Positions 18,120-27,469 of a stretch of DNA of 59,181 bases are shown in pieces; position 1 is the stretch's first letter, and each line of letters begins with the position of its first letter. Made by a program: the position numbers and the translations under genes. This stretch comes from Actinomycetes bacterium. Lineage in GTDB: Bacteria > Actinomycetota > Acidimicrobiia > Acidimicrobiales > JAMCQF01. The notes beneath the pieces are model-generated. The model was not told where the DNA came from and searched no databases. It saw nothing but the letters and a program-made list of their open reading frames with translations. The stretch is taken from the NCBI GenBank assembly GCA_021851885.1, contig JAJZBS010000006.1:1-59181 (forward strand), in the 5' to 3' direction.

Positions 18120-18305
18120 TCACCAGCTTGCCTTCGTCACGCCGGGGATCTCTCCGTTGTGGACCATCATGCGGAAGCAAATACGGCACAACCCGAACTT
18201 GCGGAACACCGCCTTCGGGCGACCGCACCGGCGACAGCGCGTGTACGCGCGCACCTTGAATTTGGGCTTCGCCTGCTGTTTGTTGATGAGTGCCTTCTTG
18301 GCCAT
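18120..18305 (-). CDS. rpsN: 30S ribosomal protein S14, type Z (zinc-binding)
   Basis: uS14 (61 aa), the short zinc form. Two CxxC pairs (Cys24/27 and Cys40/43 in [13 protein letters not shown] and [11 protein letters not shown]) bind zinc. Ends [11 protein letters not shown] as in all type Z proteins. Together with C+ S4 and L36 this indicates that the main ribosome set is zinc-replete; no C- paralogue lies in the window. Confidence 0.97.
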   Translation of the reverse strand: MAKKALINKQQAKPKFKVRAYTRCRRCGRPKAVFRKFGLCRICFRMMVHNGEIPGVTKASW

Positions 18306-18334
18306 GTGTATCCGGTCCTCTCCAGCCTCGTCGC

Positions 18335-18919
18335 CTAGCGCGTTTCCCGGCGAAACGGGAAACCGAACGCGGCAAGGAACGCTCGCCCCTCGTCGTCCGA
18401 GCGGGCTGTCGTGACGATGGTGATGTCCATGCCCCGCACCGAGTCGACCTGGTCGTAGTCGATCTCGGGGAAGATGAGTTGTTCGCTGACGCCGAAGGTG
18501 TAGTTCCCGTGGCCGTCGAACGAGCTTGCCGACAGCCCACGGAAGTCACGGATCCGCGGAATCGCCAAGGCGATCAATCGATCGAGGAACTCCCAGGCCC
18601 GGGCCCCGCGCAGGGTGACCTTGGCGCCAATCGCCATTCCCTCGCGCAGCTTGAACCCGGCAATGGACTGCCGGGCCCGTGTCACGATCGGCTTCTGGCC
18701 GGTGATCGTCACGAGATCGCGCACCGCGTTGTCGATGATCGACTGCTGCGTCACGGCCTTGCCGAGGCCCATGTTGACCACGATCTTCGACAGACGCGGC
18801 ACCTGCATCACATTGGCAAGGCCGAGCTCGTCCTGCAGCTGCCCGCGGACCTGCGTCGCGTACCTCTCCATGAGCCGGGGCCGCGGGGAGGTCGCAGGTG
18901 CCGCTGCGGTGGCCGCCAT
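18335..18919 (-). CDS. rplE: 50S ribosomal protein L5
   Basis: uL5 (194 aa) of the 5S rRNA complex and B1b bridge. [60 protein letters not shown] and [30 protein letters not shown] identify it. The ATG at 18919 overlaps the rplX stop (TGATG) and adds about 15 Ala/Pro-rich residues before the usual start region; an upstream Met in the frame lies inside rplX and is rejected. Confidence 0.97.
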   Translation of the reverse strand: MAATAAAPATSPRPRLMERYATQVRGQLQDELGLANVMQVPRLSKIVVNMGLGKAVTQQSIIDNAVRDLVTITGQKPIVTRARQSIAGFKLREGMAIGAKVTLRGARAWEFLDRLIALAIPRIRDFRGLSASSFDGHGNYTFGVSEQLIFPEIDYDQVDSVRGMDITIVTTARSDDEGRAFLAAFGFPFRRETR

Positions 18920-19224
18920 CACAGGTCTCCCCTGCACTTGGCACACACGCGCACCTTGCGGCCCTGATCGTCGATGCGAATGGCGATGCGCGTCGGACCG
19001 CAGACGGAACAGATGAGAGCCACAGCCGACACCGGGATCGGCATGTCTTTGTCGATGATGCCGCCTTGCATGGTGGCGCCAGCGGGCTTCGTATGCCGCT
19101 TGGCCATGTTTGCCCCGTCGACGATGACCTTCTCCTCGCGCGGGAACGCCCGTAGGACGACGCCCTCGCGTCCACGGTGCTTCCCTGAAAGGACGCGCAC
19201 CCGATCACCTTTCTTTATGCGCAC
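18919..19224 (-). CDS. rplX: 50S ribosomal protein L24
   Basis: uL24 (101 aa), initiates 50S assembly and lies at the tunnel exit. KOW motif [22 protein letters not shown], then the conserved Asn-Met-Ala-Lys-Arg-His region and a C-terminal pair of Cys-x-x-Cys ([15 protein letters not shown]) as in many bacterial L24. GTG start at 19224 overlaps the rplN stop by one base. Confidence 0.97.
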   Translation of the reverse strand: MRIKKGDRVRVLSGKHRGREGVVLRAFPREEKVIVDGANMAKRHTKPAGATMQGGIIDKDMPIPVSAVALICSVCGPTRIAIRIDDQGRKVRVCAKCRGDL

Positions 19225-19592
19225 TAGAGCACCTCCGGTGCAAGAGAGACGATCCGCATGAAGCGCTTGTCGCGCAGTTCCCGACCCACGGGGCCGAAGA
19301 TGCGGGTGCCGCGCGGCTGCTGCTGGTCGTTGACAAGCACAGCTGCGTTCTCGTCGAAACGGATGTAGCTACCGTCCGGGCGGCGCTTCTCCTTCTTGAC
19401 GCGCACCACGACGCACTTGACGACGTCGCCCTTCTTGACGTTGGCGCCAGGCAACGCATCCTTGACCGTCGCGACGAAAGTGTCCCCGATGCTCGCGTAC
19501 CGCCGGCGGGAACCGCCGAGCACCTTGATGCAGAGGACTTCCCGGGCTCCCGAGTTGTCGGCAACCTTGAGGCGCGATTCCTGCTGGATCAC
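19224..19592 (-). CDS. rplN: 50S ribosomal protein L14
   Basis: uL14 (122 aa), at the subunit interface bridge B8. [60 protein letters not shown] and the end [19 protein letters not shown] are family-typical. The GTG at 19592, in a GTGA overlap with rpsQ, replaces the usual ATG-initiated start; the upstream Met in frame would add 11 unrelated residues. Confidence 0.98.
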   Translation of the reverse strand: MIQQESRLKVADNSGAREVLCIKVLGGSRRRYASIGDTFVATVKDALPGANVKKGDVVKCVVVRVKKEKRRPDGSYIRFDENAAVLVNDQQQPRGTRIFGPVGRELRDKRFMRIVSLAPEVL

Positions 19593-19870
19593 CGCGCACG
19601 CTCCAGGATCTCGACGATCCGCCAACGCTTCGTCTTCGACATCGGCCGGGTCTCCTCAACGCGGACGCGGTCACCGACGTTGGCGTCGTTCGCCTCGTCG
19701 TGCGCGTAAAGCTTCTTCGTACGCTGGACCGTCTTCGCATACCGTGCGTGACGCACCCGTTCCCGCACGGCAACGACCGCGGTCGCATTCATCGCGTTGG
19801 AGACCACGATCCCCTCGCGTACCTTCCGGCGGTTCACCCGCTCGGTGTCGTTGGTCTCGTCGACCATCAC
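19589..19870 (-). CDS. rpsQ: 30S ribosomal protein S17
   Basis: uS17 (93 aa), an OB-fold 16S binder. [21 protein letters not shown], the [39 protein letters not shown] block is the family signature. The start is either GTG at 19870 or ATG at 19867; both overlap the rpmC stop. The N-terminus is about 10 residues longer and more acidic than usual. Confidence 0.97.
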   Translation of the reverse strand: MMVDETNDTERVNRRKVREGIVVSNAMNATAVVAVRERVRHARYAKTVQRTKKLYAHDEANDANVGDRVRVEETRPMSKTKRWRIVEILERAR

Positions 19871-20358
19871 TCACCCTCCCGGGCCGTCGCCCCGTCGCCG
19901 TCATCCGGATCGTCATCGCCGGGCATTGCACCGTCGTCCACCTCGCCGTCGGAGAGGTCGTCCTCGGCGAGCTCTCCTTCACCTTCGTCTCCTTCGAACC
20001 CGGCGTCGTCGGCGCCCGTGTGCGCGGCTGCATCTCCCTCGGCTTCCGCCTCCGCTGCAGCTGCGGCTTCCGCCGCGGCGGTGCGCGCGCGCCGTGCGGC
20101 GGCTCGCTCTGCCTGGAGCTCGGGACTCACGTAGACCTGCTCTCCACGCTCCAGAGCCTCGGCTGCCGCTATCTCCCGCGTGCGGAGCTCGGTGAGCACC
20201 CGCGCGATATCGCGTCGCACCTCGGGAACGCGGGCCGGATTGTCCAGCTGGCCCGTCGCAAGCTGGAATCGCAGATTGAACAGCTCGCGACGCGACTCTG
20301 CCAAGCGCGAGTCGAGCTCGTCGTCGTCGTAGGTCAGCAGGTCGGAAGCCTTGAGCAT
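19867..20358 (-). CDS. rpmC: 50S ribosomal protein L29 with a long acidic C-terminal tail
   Basis: uL29 sits at the peptide exit port beside L23, where SRP and trigger factor dock. Residues 1-75 are a complete L29 ([56 protein letters not shown]). The gene encodes 163 residues, more than twice the usual 60-77. Residues 76-105 are Ala/Arg/Glu-rich and probably helical; residues 106-163 are dominated by Asp, Glu and Gly and look disordered. The start overlaps rplP (TGATG) and the end overlaps rpsQ, so the tail is inside the coupled operon. Similar tails occur on L22, L4, S3 and S5 in this cluster. Confidence 0.95.
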   Translation of the reverse strand: MLKASDLLTYDDDELDSRLAESRRELFNLRFQLATGQLDNPARVPEVRRDIARVLTELRTREIAAAEALERGEQVYVSPELQAERAAARRARTAAAEAAAAAEAEAEGDAAAHTGADDAGFEGDEGEGELAEDDLSDGEVDDGAMPGDDDPDDGDGATAREGE

Positions 20359-20792
20359 CAGGACGCCTCCCCTGCCTGCCCGGCACCTGCGCGCGAGACG
20401 AACTTGGCTTTGAACGGCAGCTTCTGGATCGCCCTCTCCATGGCAGCCTTGGCCAGGTCGTGCTCGACCCCGGCCAGCTCGAAAAGGATCCGACCCGGGC
20501 GCACGACCGCCACCCAGTGCTCGGGGTTGCCCTTGCCGGACCCCATGCGCGTCTCGGCCGGCTTCTGGGTGACCGGCCGGTCCGGGAAGACCCGGATCCA
20601 AACCTTGCCACCACGGCGGACGTGCCGGGTCATGGCGATACGAGCTGCTTCGATCTGGCGGGCGGTCAGCCACCCCGGATCGAGCGCCTGAATGCCGTAG
20701 TCGCCGAAGGTGATCGACGTGCCACCCTTCGCCTGGCCGGTCAGCCTCCCGCGCTGCTGCTTGCGGTGCTTGACCTTACGGGGCATCAACAT
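20358..20792 (-). CDS. rplP: 50S ribosomal protein L16
   Basis: uL16 (144 aa) near the A and P sites and the evernimicin site. [19 protein letters not shown], the [40 protein letters not shown] signature and [19 protein letters not shown] are present. ATG at 20792 overlaps the rpsC stop (TGATG). The last 10 residues ([12 protein letters not shown]) are a short extra tail. Confidence 0.98.
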   Translation of the reverse strand: MLMPRKVKHRKQQRGRLTGQAKGGTSITFGDYGIQALDPGWLTARQIEAARIAMTRHVRRGGKVWIRVFPDRPVTQKPAETRMGSGKGNPEHWVAVVRPGRILFELAGVEHDLAKAAMERAIQKLPFKAKFVSRAGAGQAGEAS

Positions 20793-21772
20793 CAGTCGAG
20801 CTCCTTGCGGAAGTGGGGAGCTTCGTGGTGCTCGTTGCGGGTGCGGCGCTCGATCTCTTCCTCTTCGGCGAGGAGGCGCTCGAGGGCATCACTTCCGGCA
20901 CCGGCGCCGGGGAGGGGGGCACCCGTCGGGGTCGCTTCACCACTCACTGGCGCTGCCTCGTCGGCGGCAGGTGCCTGGGCCTCGGCCGAGGCCGTGGCGG
21001 CCTCTGCTTCCGGGGGAGCTTCGACGCGGCGGCGCCCGCCGCCTGCCGAGATCAGCCGGCGCGGGCGGGCGCCCATCCCCGACGTCTCCCCGACGGCCAT
21101 CGCCGCCTCCCGGGAGATCTTCTCGTCGGCGGACGCACGGTACGGGAGGATGTCGCCCTTGTAGATCCAGACCTTGATCCCGATGCGCCCGAAGGTGGTG
21201 CGCGCCTCGCGGAACCCGTAGTCGATGTCGGCGCGCAGCGTATGGAGCGGGACGCGCCCCTCGCGATAGGACTCGCGCCTGGCCATCTCGGAGCCGCCGA
21301 GGCGTCCCGAGCACTGGACGCGCACGCCCTGGCCTCCGGCCTTCTGCACGGTCTGGATCGCGCGCTTCATCGCGCGCCGGAAGCTCACGCGCCGGCTCAA
21401 CTGGTCGGCGATGCCCTGCGCTATCAGGGCTGCATCGAGCTCCGGTTGCTTGATCTCCTGGATGTTGAGCTGGACCTTGCCGACGAGACCGGTGATCTCT
21501 TCGAGCTTGCGCCGCAACCGCTCAGCTTCGGAGCCGCGACGACCGATGACGATGCCTGGGCGCGCCGTATGGAGGTCGACGCGCAACCGGTCACGCGTCC
21601 GCTCCACCTCGATCCTGCTCACCGCCGCCGCTTCGAGCTGGGACATCAAGTAGTCGCGGATCTTCCAGTCCTCGATGACGTAGTCCTGGTAGGCCCGCTC
21701 CTCGAACCAGCGTGACTTCCAGTCGGTGGTGATCCCGAGCCGGAATCCGTAGGGATTGACCTTCTGGCCCAT
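20792..21772 (-). CDS. rpsC: 30S ribosomal protein S3 with an acidic C-terminal tail
   Basis: uS3 (326 aa), which with S4 and S5 forms the mRNA entry helicase. Residues 1-211 are the normal S3: [19 protein letters not shown], the KH domain with [14 protein letters not shown], and the C-domain with [19 protein letters not shown] and [13 protein letters not shown]. Residues 212-326 are extra: a Met/Gly/Arg link, then from about 251 an Ala/Glu/Pro-rich segment ending in an acidic-basic stretch ([20 protein letters not shown]). S3 tails of up to about 60 residues are known in actinobacteria; this one is longer. It begins flush with the rplV stop. Confidence 0.96.
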   Translation of the reverse strand: MGQKVNPYGFRLGITTDWKSRWFEERAYQDYVIEDWKIRDYLMSQLEAAAVSRIEVERTRDRLRVDLHTARPGIVIGRRGSEAERLRRKLEEITGLVGKVQLNIQEIKQPELDAALIAQGIADQLSRRVSFRRAMKRAIQTVQKAGGQGVRVQCSGRLGGSEMARRESYREGRVPLHTLRADIDYGFREARTTFGRIGIKVWIYKGDILPYRASADEKISREAAMAVGETSGMGARPRRLISAGGGRRRVEAPPEAEAATASAEAQAPAADEAAPVSGEATPTGAPLPGAGAGSDALERLLAEEEEIERRTRNEHHEAPHFRKELD

Positions 21773-22510
21773 TCAGCTTCCGCTCCCGTCGTCCTCCGAC
21801 GCCTCGTCGACGCCTTGCTCCTCGTCCTGCTCGGCGTGGTCGCCGGCCTCGGCGTTGCTCTTGTCGGAGTCGTGGTCCCCTTCGGCCCCGTCCGGCGTAT
21901 CGACGTCTTCGGCGTCGACTTCGTCCTCCGCGTCGCGTGCCTCCGCGTCGAGCGCTTCCGCCTCGCCCATGTCACGATCTTCTGCGGCCAGCGACAACTC
22001 TTCGACCTCTTCGACCTCGGTCGCCTCCTCCGCTCCCTGGCCACGCCCGCCCCGGCGCAGCAGGGACCGGCGGGCGCCGGCGACGCGGCGTGCACGCTGC
22101 GCGGCCGCCCCGGCCGACTGGCGGCGCTGGCGCTCGCGGATGCGCTCCTCCGACATCCGGGCGACGATCACGGTGATGTGGCTCGAGCGCTTCCGGATCC
22201 TCGTCGCGCGCCCCCGGGCACGAGGGCGCCATCTCTTGAGCGTCGTCCCTTCGTCGGCGTAGCAGGCGGAGACGTAGAGCTCCTCGGGATCGAGGTCGTC
22301 GTTATTCTCCGCATTGGCGACAGCCGACGCGAGGACCTTGGCGACCACCTGCGCCGCGCGGCGCTCGGAGTAACGGAGGATCTCTGCAGCCCGATCGGCG
22401 TCCTGGCCGCGGATGAGGTCGAGGACCTCACGCACCTTGTACGCCGAGATGCGCTCGTGGCGCAGGATCGCCCGCGTGCCGGGCCGTTCGTTGGTCTTGG
22501 CTCCGGTCAC
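21773..22510 (-). CDS. rplV: 50S ribosomal protein L22 with a long acidic C-terminal tail
   Basis: uL22 (245 aa) lines the exit tunnel and the exit port. Residues 1-118 are a full L22, including [20 protein letters not shown] and the beta hairpin ([20 protein letters not shown]) that reaches the tunnel constriction. The tail is bipartite: residues 119-158 are strongly basic and Gly/Arg-rich, residues 160-245 strongly acidic (runs such as [20 protein letters not shown]). L22 is normally about 110-120 residues; mycobacteria have shorter Lys/Ala tails. GTG start with no gap after rpsS. Confidence 0.96.
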   Translation of the reverse strand: MTGAKTNERPGTRAILRHERISAYKVREVLDLIRGQDADRAAEILRYSERRAAQVVAKVLASAVANAENNDDLDPEELYVSACYADEGTTLKRWRPRARGRATRIRKRSSHITVIVARMSEERIRERQRRQSAGAAAQRARRVAGARRSLLRRGGRGQGAEEATEVEEVEELSLAAEDRDMGEAEALDAEARDAEDEVDAEDVDTPDGAEGDHDSDKSNAEAGDHAEQDEEQGVDEASEDDGSGS

Positions 22511-22789
22511 TCAGCGCCTCCCTGCGCGTTCCTGACCGGCGTGGTACCGGAAGGTCCGAGTCGGGGCGAACTCGCCCAGCTTGTGCCCCACCATCGACTC
22601 GGTGACATAGACCGGGATGTGCTTACGGCCGTCGTGAACCGCAAGGGTGTGGCCGACCATGTCGGGCAGGATGGTCGAGCGTCGCGACCAGGTCTTGATG
22701 ACCCGCTTCTCGTTCTTGGCATTCAGCTCGTCGACCTTCTTGAGCAGGTGTGCGTCGACAAAGGGGCCTTTTTTCAAGCTGCGCGGCAT
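22511..22789 (-). CDS. rpsS: 30S ribosomal protein S19
   Basis: uS19 (92 aa), in the 30S head near S13. [41 protein letters not shown] and the end [23 protein letters not shown] match the family exactly in length and layout. 12 bases after rplB, flush with rplV. Confidence 0.98.
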   Translation of the reverse strand: MPRSLKKGPFVDAHLLKKVDELNAKNEKRVIKTWSRRSTILPDMVGHTLAVHDGRKHIPVYVTESMVGHKLGEFAPTRTFRYHAGQERAGRR

Positions 22790-22801
22790 AGCTGCTCCCT
22801 G

Positions 22802-23638
22802 CTACCGTCGACCGCCGCGTGTGCGGCGCCGGCGGACGATCATCCGGTCGGTGTCCTTGCGCTTCGCCCGTGTGCGCCCTTCGGGCTTGCCCCACGGGGA
22901 CACGGGATGGCGACCGCCGGACGACTTGCCCTCCCCGCCGCCGAGGGGATGGTCGACCGGGTTCATCGCGACACCGCGCGTCTGGGGCCGGACCCCCTTC
23001 CAGCGGTTCCGGCCGGCTTTCCCGACCGAGACCAGCTCGTGCTCGACGTTTCCGACGACGCCCAGCGTCGCCCGGCAGTCGAGAGGCACGCGGCGCATCT
23101 CCGTCGACGGGAGCCGGAGCGTGGCAAAGGGGCCGTCCTTGGCGACGAGCTGCACGCTCATGCCCGCGCCGCGCGCGAGCTTGCCGCCCCCGCCGGGGCG
23201 CAGCTCCACGTTGTGCACAAGGGCACCGACCGGGATGTAGCGCAATGGCAGCGCGTTGCCCGGCCGGATCTCGGCTCCGTGGCCGCTTTCCAGCCGGTCC
23301 CCGACTTTCACCGCCGAAGGGGCGAGGATGTAGCGCTTCTCGCCGTCCAGGTAGTGGAGCAAGGCGATGCGGGCGCTGCGGTTGGGGTCGTACTCGATGG
23401 ACGCGACCTTGGCCGGCACCCCGTCCTTGTCGCGGCGGAAGTCGACGTAGCGGTACTGGCGCTTGTGGCCGCCACCGCGATGGCGCGCCGTCTTGCGACC
23501 GAGATTATTGCGCCCGCCCGTGCCAGGACGCGGCCCGACGAGGGACTTCTCCGGAGCCGAGCGCGTGATCTCGGCGAAGTCGGCGACGGTCTGGAAACGG
23601 CGGCCCGCGCTGGTGGGGTTGCGCTTGCGCAGTGGCAT
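22802..23638 (-). CDS. rplB: 50S ribosomal protein L2
   Basis: uL2 (278 aa), a primary 23S binder near the peptidyl-transferase centre. [25 protein letters not shown], then [27 protein letters not shown] and the signature region [21 protein letters not shown] identify it. The second His of the common D-H-P-H motif is Leu here, while the first, functionally important His is kept. Basic C-terminus ([13 protein letters not shown]). 11 bases after rplW. Confidence 0.98.
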   Translation of the reverse strand: MPLRKRNPTSAGRRFQTVADFAEITRSAPEKSLVGPRPGTGGRNNLGRKTARHRGGGHKRQYRYVDFRRDKDGVPAKVASIEYDPNRSARIALLHYLDGEKRYILAPSAVKVGDRLESGHGAEIRPGNALPLRYIPVGALVHNVELRPGGGGKLARGAGMSVQLVAKDGPFATLRLPSTEMRRVPLDCRATLGVVGNVEHELVSVGKAGRNRWKGVRPQTRGVAMNPVDHPLGGGEGKSSGGRHPVSPWGKPEGRTRAKRKDTDRMIVRRRRTRGGRR

Positions 23639-23649
23639 CGACAGTCCTC

Positions 23650-23943
23650 CTACGCTCTCTCGAACAGGTCGATGCGGTCGTCGCTTGCGAGCGATACGAC
23701 TGCGCGCTTGGTGTCAGGGCGGCGGCCGATGACCGCGCTCGATCGACTGCGCTTGCGCTTGCCCTTGCGGCTCATGGTGTTCACCTTGGCGACGTTCACA
23801 CCGAATGTCGCTTCGACGGCCTCGCGGATCTGGATCTTGGTCGCCCGCGGATCGACGACGAAGACGTAGACGCCCGTCTCCATTTGCTTGTAGGTCTTCT
23901 CCGAGATGATCGGGCGGATGAGGACGGGGTAGGTCGGGCTCAT
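23650..23943 (-). CDS. rplW: 50S ribosomal protein L23
   Basis: uL23 (97 aa), docking site for trigger factor and SRP at the tunnel exit. [53 protein letters not shown] is the complete family core; the basic loop GKRKRSRSS follows. No extra tail, unlike its neighbours L29 and L22. ATGA overlap with rplD. Confidence 0.98.
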   Translation of the reverse strand: MSPTYPVLIRPIISEKTYKQMETGVYVFVVDPRATKIQIREAVEATFGVNVAKVNTMSRKGKRKRSRSSAVIGRRPDTKRAVVSLASDDRIDLFERA

Positions 23944-24779
23944 GGCCGGTCCTCCTCGGCACCCTCGGCGCCCTCTTCTGCGTCGGCGTCTTCCTCGGCG
24001 CCGGCTTCGTCATCGGCTGTGTCCGCGGCTTCGCCAGCGGCTTCGGAGGCCACCGGGGCTTCGGAGGCGGCCGGCGCGTCCTCGGCCGCGGTGTCCTCGG
24101 GCGGGGTGATCTCGACGATTGGACCGACCGCGCCGGGGAGCGTGGCGGTCGTGAAGACGACCCAGTCGCTGCGCAGCACGTCGTAGGTGTTGAGCTCCCC
24201 CGGGATCGTCAGCCGGACATGGGCCAAGTTGGCGAACGAGCGCCACGCGACTTCGTCGTCGGGGCCGAGGACGACGAGGACGCTCCCGGCCAGGCCCAGG
24301 CGGTCGAGCGCGCGGGCGGCCTCCTTTGTACGTGGCTCGTCGAAGGTCCAGGCGTCGACGACGCAGATGCGCCCCTCGCGCATCCTGTCCGACAGGGCGG
24401 ACGCGAGGGCGAGGCGCACCATCTTGCGGGGGGTGCGCTGTGCGTAGGAGCGCGGCTTGGGGCCGTGGGCGATGCCGCCACCCACCCAGATGGGAGAGCG
24501 GGTCGAACCGGCACGCGCCCGCCCGGTGCCCTTCTGCCGCCATGGCTTGGCGCCGCCGCCTCGGACCTCTGCTCGCGTGCGGGTCGAGTGGGTCCCGGAC
24601 CGGGCGCCGGCAAGCTGCGCAGTCACGACCTGGTGCATCACCGCCTTGTTCGGCGCGACACCGAAGACGGTTGGATCGACCGAGACCGTGCCGGTCACCG
24701 CGCCGTCGAGACGCCGGCGGCTGACTGCGACCTCGTCCACCACGACGCGAGAGGCGCGCACGGCGCCCGCAGGGCTCAC
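23940..24779 (-). CDS. rplD: 50S ribosomal protein L4 with an acidic C-terminal tail
   Basis: uL4 (279 aa) reaches the exit-tunnel constriction with a long loop. The loop motif is intact ([39 protein letters not shown]); the globular part has [14 protein letters not shown] and ends near residue 224 (GPIVEITPP). Residues 225-279 are an acidic Ala/Glu/Asp tail. In E. coli L4 represses the S10 operon through its leader; here the only structured leader is upstream of rplC. GTG start at 24779 overlaps the rplC stop (GTGA); the open frame further upstream is inside rplC and has no similarity. Confidence 0.96.
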   Translation of the reverse strand: MSPAGAVRASRVVVDEVAVSRRRLDGAVTGTVSVDPTVFGVAPNKAVMHQVVTAQLAGARSGTHSTRTRAEVRGGGAKPWRQKGTGRARAGSTRSPIWVGGGIAHGPKPRSYAQRTPRKMVRLALASALSDRMREGRICVVDAWTFDEPRTKEAARALDRLGLAGSVLVVLGPDDEVAWRSFANLAHVRLTIPGELNTYDVLRSDWVVFTTATLPGAVGPIVEITPPEDTAAEDAPAASEAPVASEAAGEAADTADDEAGAEEDADAEEGAEGAEEDRP

Positions 24780-25492
24780 GAGGCCACCTCGGCGTCCGGG
24801 CTCGGGATCTTGACGGCGTTGCGGATGACGACCATGGCACCGCGAGGACCGGGGACCGATCCGCGCACGAGGACGATCTGGCGGTCGGGGTCCGCTTGGA
24901 CGACCTCGACGTTGAGGGTGGTGACCGATCCCCCGCCGAGGCGACCCGCCATGCGCGTGCCCTTGAAGACCCGCGCCGGCGTCGCACACGCGCCGACCGA
25001 CCCGGGGGACCGGTGCTTCTTGTGATTACCGTGGGCGGCCCCTTGGCCCTTGAAGTTGTGGCGCTTCATGCCACCGGCGAAGCCCTTGCCCCGGGCGACC
25101 GCCGTCACGTCGACCTTGTCGCCGCTCGTGAAGATGTCCGCAGCGATCTCGTCGCCGACCGCATAGGCGGAGACGTCGTCGAGGCGGAGCTCGACCAAGC
25201 GGCGCCCCGGCTCGACCCCCCACTTGTCGAAGTGGCCGGCCGCCGGTCGGTTGAGGGCACCGCGTGCGTAGACGGATCCCTGCGACCCGCCCGAGCGGGC
25301 TTTGGCGTCCTTGCGCACCTTGGCAACGCCGTAGGTCACCTGCAGGGCCCCGTAGCCCTCGTTCTCCGGCGTCTTGACCTGCACGACACGTACCGGGACA
25401 ACCCGGAGCACGGTCACGGGAACGGCGCGGTTGTCGGCATCCCAGACCTGGGTCATGCCGACTTTCTCACCGATGATCGCCTTTTTTGCCAT
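24776..25492 (-). CDS. rplC: 50S ribosomal protein L3
   Basis: uL3 (238 aa), early-assembly 23S binder whose loop approaches the peptidyl-transferase centre. [16 protein letters not shown] at the N-terminus, [49 protein letters not shown] is the full signature, and [18 protein letters not shown] closes it. ATG at 25492 is chosen by family length; the frame is open for another 430 bases upstream, but that stretch lacks similarity and overlaps rpsJ. L3 follows a 340-base non-coding leader, an unusual break between rpsJ and rplC. Confidence 0.97.
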   Translation of the reverse strand: MAKKAIIGEKVGMTQVWDADNRAVPVTVLRVVPVRVVQVKTPENEGYGALQVTYGVAKVRKDAKARSGGSQGSVYARGALNRPAAGHFDKWGVEPGRRLVELRLDDVSAYAVGDEIAADIFTSGDKVDVTAVARGKGFAGGMKRHNFKGQGAAHGNHKKHRSPGSVGACATPARVFKGTRMAGRLGGGSVTTLNVEVVQADPDRQIVLVRGSVPGPRGAMVVIRNAVKIPSPDAEVAS

Positions 25493-25832
25493 CGTGGCCC
25501 TGCAGCTCTCGTCCCGAACTCTCGTCCCAACGGAAGGTTGGTCTCGCTCGCGTCGACAGCCCACCTGGCGATGGACCACCGACCTGCCCCGGGCACAAGC
25601 CCGGATCTCATAGAGGCGCTCCGCGGGAATCGTCCCAGCGGAGCGCTCGTAGTCAGTTGTGCCGTGCGGTCCCCGGCATGACACCGGGCACGCACGGACG
25701 TCGTCGTGTCCCTCGGACCGATTGACCCGAGGCTCCCTGGCCACAGGGTGGGCGCGCGCCCGGCCCCGTGCCTGGGACGTGACACTGTAGCACCGAATCA
25801 CCGTCGCGACGCCAGGCGGCGCAGCGGCGGGT
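25493..25832 (-). promoter_or_regulatory. Structured leader between rpsJ and rplC
   Basis: 340 bases without a recognisable gene, in a place where rpsJ and rplC are normally 10-50 bases apart. An extended -10 (TGC-TACAGT, 25784-25789) gives a possible start near 25777 and a leader of about 285 bases. In the leader are perfect inverted repeats: 9 bp with a 13-base loop (25616-25624 with 25638-25646), 6 bp with a 4-base loop (25589-25594 with 25599-25604) and 5 bp with a 7-base loop (25672-25676 with 25684-25688). By analogy with ribosomal-protein leaders this may be an autoregulatory RNA for L3, L4 or another product; that is inference. Confidence 0.45.
25784..25789 (-). promoter_or_regulatory. 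Candidate extended -10 promoter for the rplC-led transcript
   Basis: TACAGT preceded by TGC on the minus strand. No acceptable -35 lies 16-18 bases upstream, which fits extended -10 promoters. Confidence 0.35.
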
Positions 25833-26159
25833 TCAGGCCGTCTGGATCTTGATCTCGATGTCGACGCCGGCCGGCAGATCCAGCCTTTGGAGCGAGTCGA
25901 CGGTCTTCGGCGTGTGATCGACAATGTCCACGAGGCGCTTGTGGATGCGCATCTCGAAGTGCTCGCGGCTGTCCTTGTGCTTGTGCGGGGAACGGATCAC
26001 CGTGTAGCGGTGGGTCTCCGTCGGAAGCGGGACAGGCCCGCGCACCTTGGCCTGGGTCCGGAGAACGGTCTGGACGATCTTCTCGGTCGAAGAGTCCACG
26101 ATCTCGTGGTCGTACGCCTTGAGGCGGATCCGGATCTTCTGCTTGGCCGCATCGGCCAT
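25833..26159 (-). CDS. rpsJ: 30S ribosomal protein S10 (NusE)
   Basis: uS10 (108 aa) of the 30S head, also the NusE antitermination partner of NusB and Nus[40 protein letters not shown] is the core, with [13 protein letters not shown] and the C-terminal GVDIEIKI. The ATG at 26159 follows GAAGG; about six extra N-terminal residues (MADAAKQ) precede the core. It is 28 bases after tuf and separated from rplC by the leader. Confidence 0.98.
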   Translation of the reverse strand: MADAAKQKIRIRLKAYDHEIVDSSTEKIVQTVLRTQAKVRGPVPLPTETHRYTVIRSPHKHKDSREHFEMRIHKRLVDIVDHTPKTVDSLQRLDLPAGVDIEIKIQTA

Positions 26160-26187
26160 AACGCCTTCTTTCGCTCTCGTTCCGAGG

Positions 26188-27375
26188 CTACTTGATGATC
26201 TTCGTGACGCGGCCGGCACCCACGGTCCGCCCACCCTCGCGGATGGCGAAACGCAGGCCCTCGTCCATGGCGATCGGCTTGCCGAGCTCGACGGTCATCG
26301 TCGTGTTGTCACCTGGCATGATCATCTCGGTGCCCTCGGGCAGGGCGATGGTGCCGGTCACGTCCGTGGTACGGAAGTAGAACTGCGGCCGGTAGTTGGT
26401 GAAGAAGGGCTTGTGGCGCCCGCCCTCCTCCTTCGTCAGGACGTAGACGTTGGCCTCGAAGTTCGCGTGCGGCGTGATGGAACCGGGCTTGCACAGGACC
26501 TGGCCGCGCTCGACCTCCTCCTTCTTCGTCCCCCGCAGAAGGGCGCCGATGTTGTCCCCGGCGCGCCCCTCGTCGAGGAGCTTGCGGAACATCTCGACGC
26601 CAGTGCAGACCGTCTTCTGGGTCGGGCGCAGGCCGACGATCTCGACCTCCTCACCCACCTTGATGATCCCCTGCTCGACGCGGCCCGTCACGACCGTGCC
26701 CCGGCCGGTGATGGACATGACGTCTTCGACCGACATGAGGAAAGGCTTGTCGACGACCCGCTCCGGCTCGGGGATATAGGAGTCGATCGCCTCGACGAGC
26801 TCGTTGATCTTCGCCACCCAGGCGGCATCCCCGTCGAGGGCTTTGAGGGCGCTGACGCGCACGACCGGGACGTCGTCTCCGGGGAACTCGTACTCGTTGA
26901 GCAGCTCCCGGACCTCCAGCTCGACCAGGTCGAGGAGCTCTTCGTCGTCGACCATGTCGGCTTTGTTGAGGGCGACGACGATGTAGGGAACGCCCACCTG
27001 GCGGGCGAGCAGGACGTGCTCCCGCGTCTGGGGCATGGGGCCGTCGGCGGCGGAGACGACGAGGATCGCCCCGTCGACCTGGGCAGCGCCGGTGATCATG
27101 TTCTTGATGTAGTCGGCGTGCCCGGGCATGTCGACGTGGGCGTAGTGGCGGTTCGGCGACTCGTACTCGACATGGGCGATCGAGATGGTGATGCCCCGCG
27201 CCTTCTCCTCTGGCGCCTTGTCGATCTGCTCGAAGGGCGTGTAGGTGGTGTTCGGGTTGGCCTCGGCCAGCACCTTGGTGATCGCGGCCGTCAGCGTTGT
27301 CTTACCGTGGTCGATGTGCCCCATCGTCCCGACGTTGATATGGGGCTTCGTCCGTTCGAACTTCTGCTTGGCCAT
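26188..27375 (-). CDS. tuf: Elongation factor Tu
   Basis: EF-Tu (395 aa) carries aminoacyl-tRNA to the A site. G1 GHIDHGKT (19-26), switch [15 protein letters not shown]3 DMPGHADY, G4 NKADMVDD, then domains II and III ending [14 protein letters not shown]. The ATG at 27375 ([17 protein letters not shown]) is the family start; 11 upstream residues in frame are rejected. 94 bases after fusA. Only this copy lies in the window. Confidence 0.98.
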   Translation of the reverse strand: MAKQKFERTKPHINVGTMGHIDHGKTTLTAAITKVLAEANPNTTYTPFEQIDKAPEEKARGITISIAHVEYESPNRHYAHVDMPGHADYIKNMITGAAQVDGAILVVSAADGPMPQTREHVLLARQVGVPYIVVALNKADMVDDEELLDLVELEVRELLNEYEFPGDDVPVVRVSALKALDGDAAWVAKINELVEAIDSYIPEPERVVDKPFLMSVEDVMSITGRGTVVTGRVEQGIIKVGEEVEIVGLRPTQKTVCTGVEMFRKLLDEGRAGDNIGALLRGTKKEEVERGQVLCKPGSITPHANFEANVYVLTKEEGGRHKPFFTNYRPQFYFRTTDVTGTIALPEGTEMIMPGDNTTMTVELGKPIAMDEGLRFAIREGGRTVGAGRVTKIIK

Positions 27376-27469
27376 TGTGGAAGTTGCTCTTTCTCCTCGT
27401 GGCGGCACCGCCCGGTGCCACCCTGTCGCCGATGGATTTGCCGTTGATCTCGCCGCCGGGCGCTGTCGC

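Noticed and set aside
24780-24989. Long N-terminal extension of L4
   Set aside because: Lies inside rplC; the GTGA overlap and family alignment fix the start at 24779.
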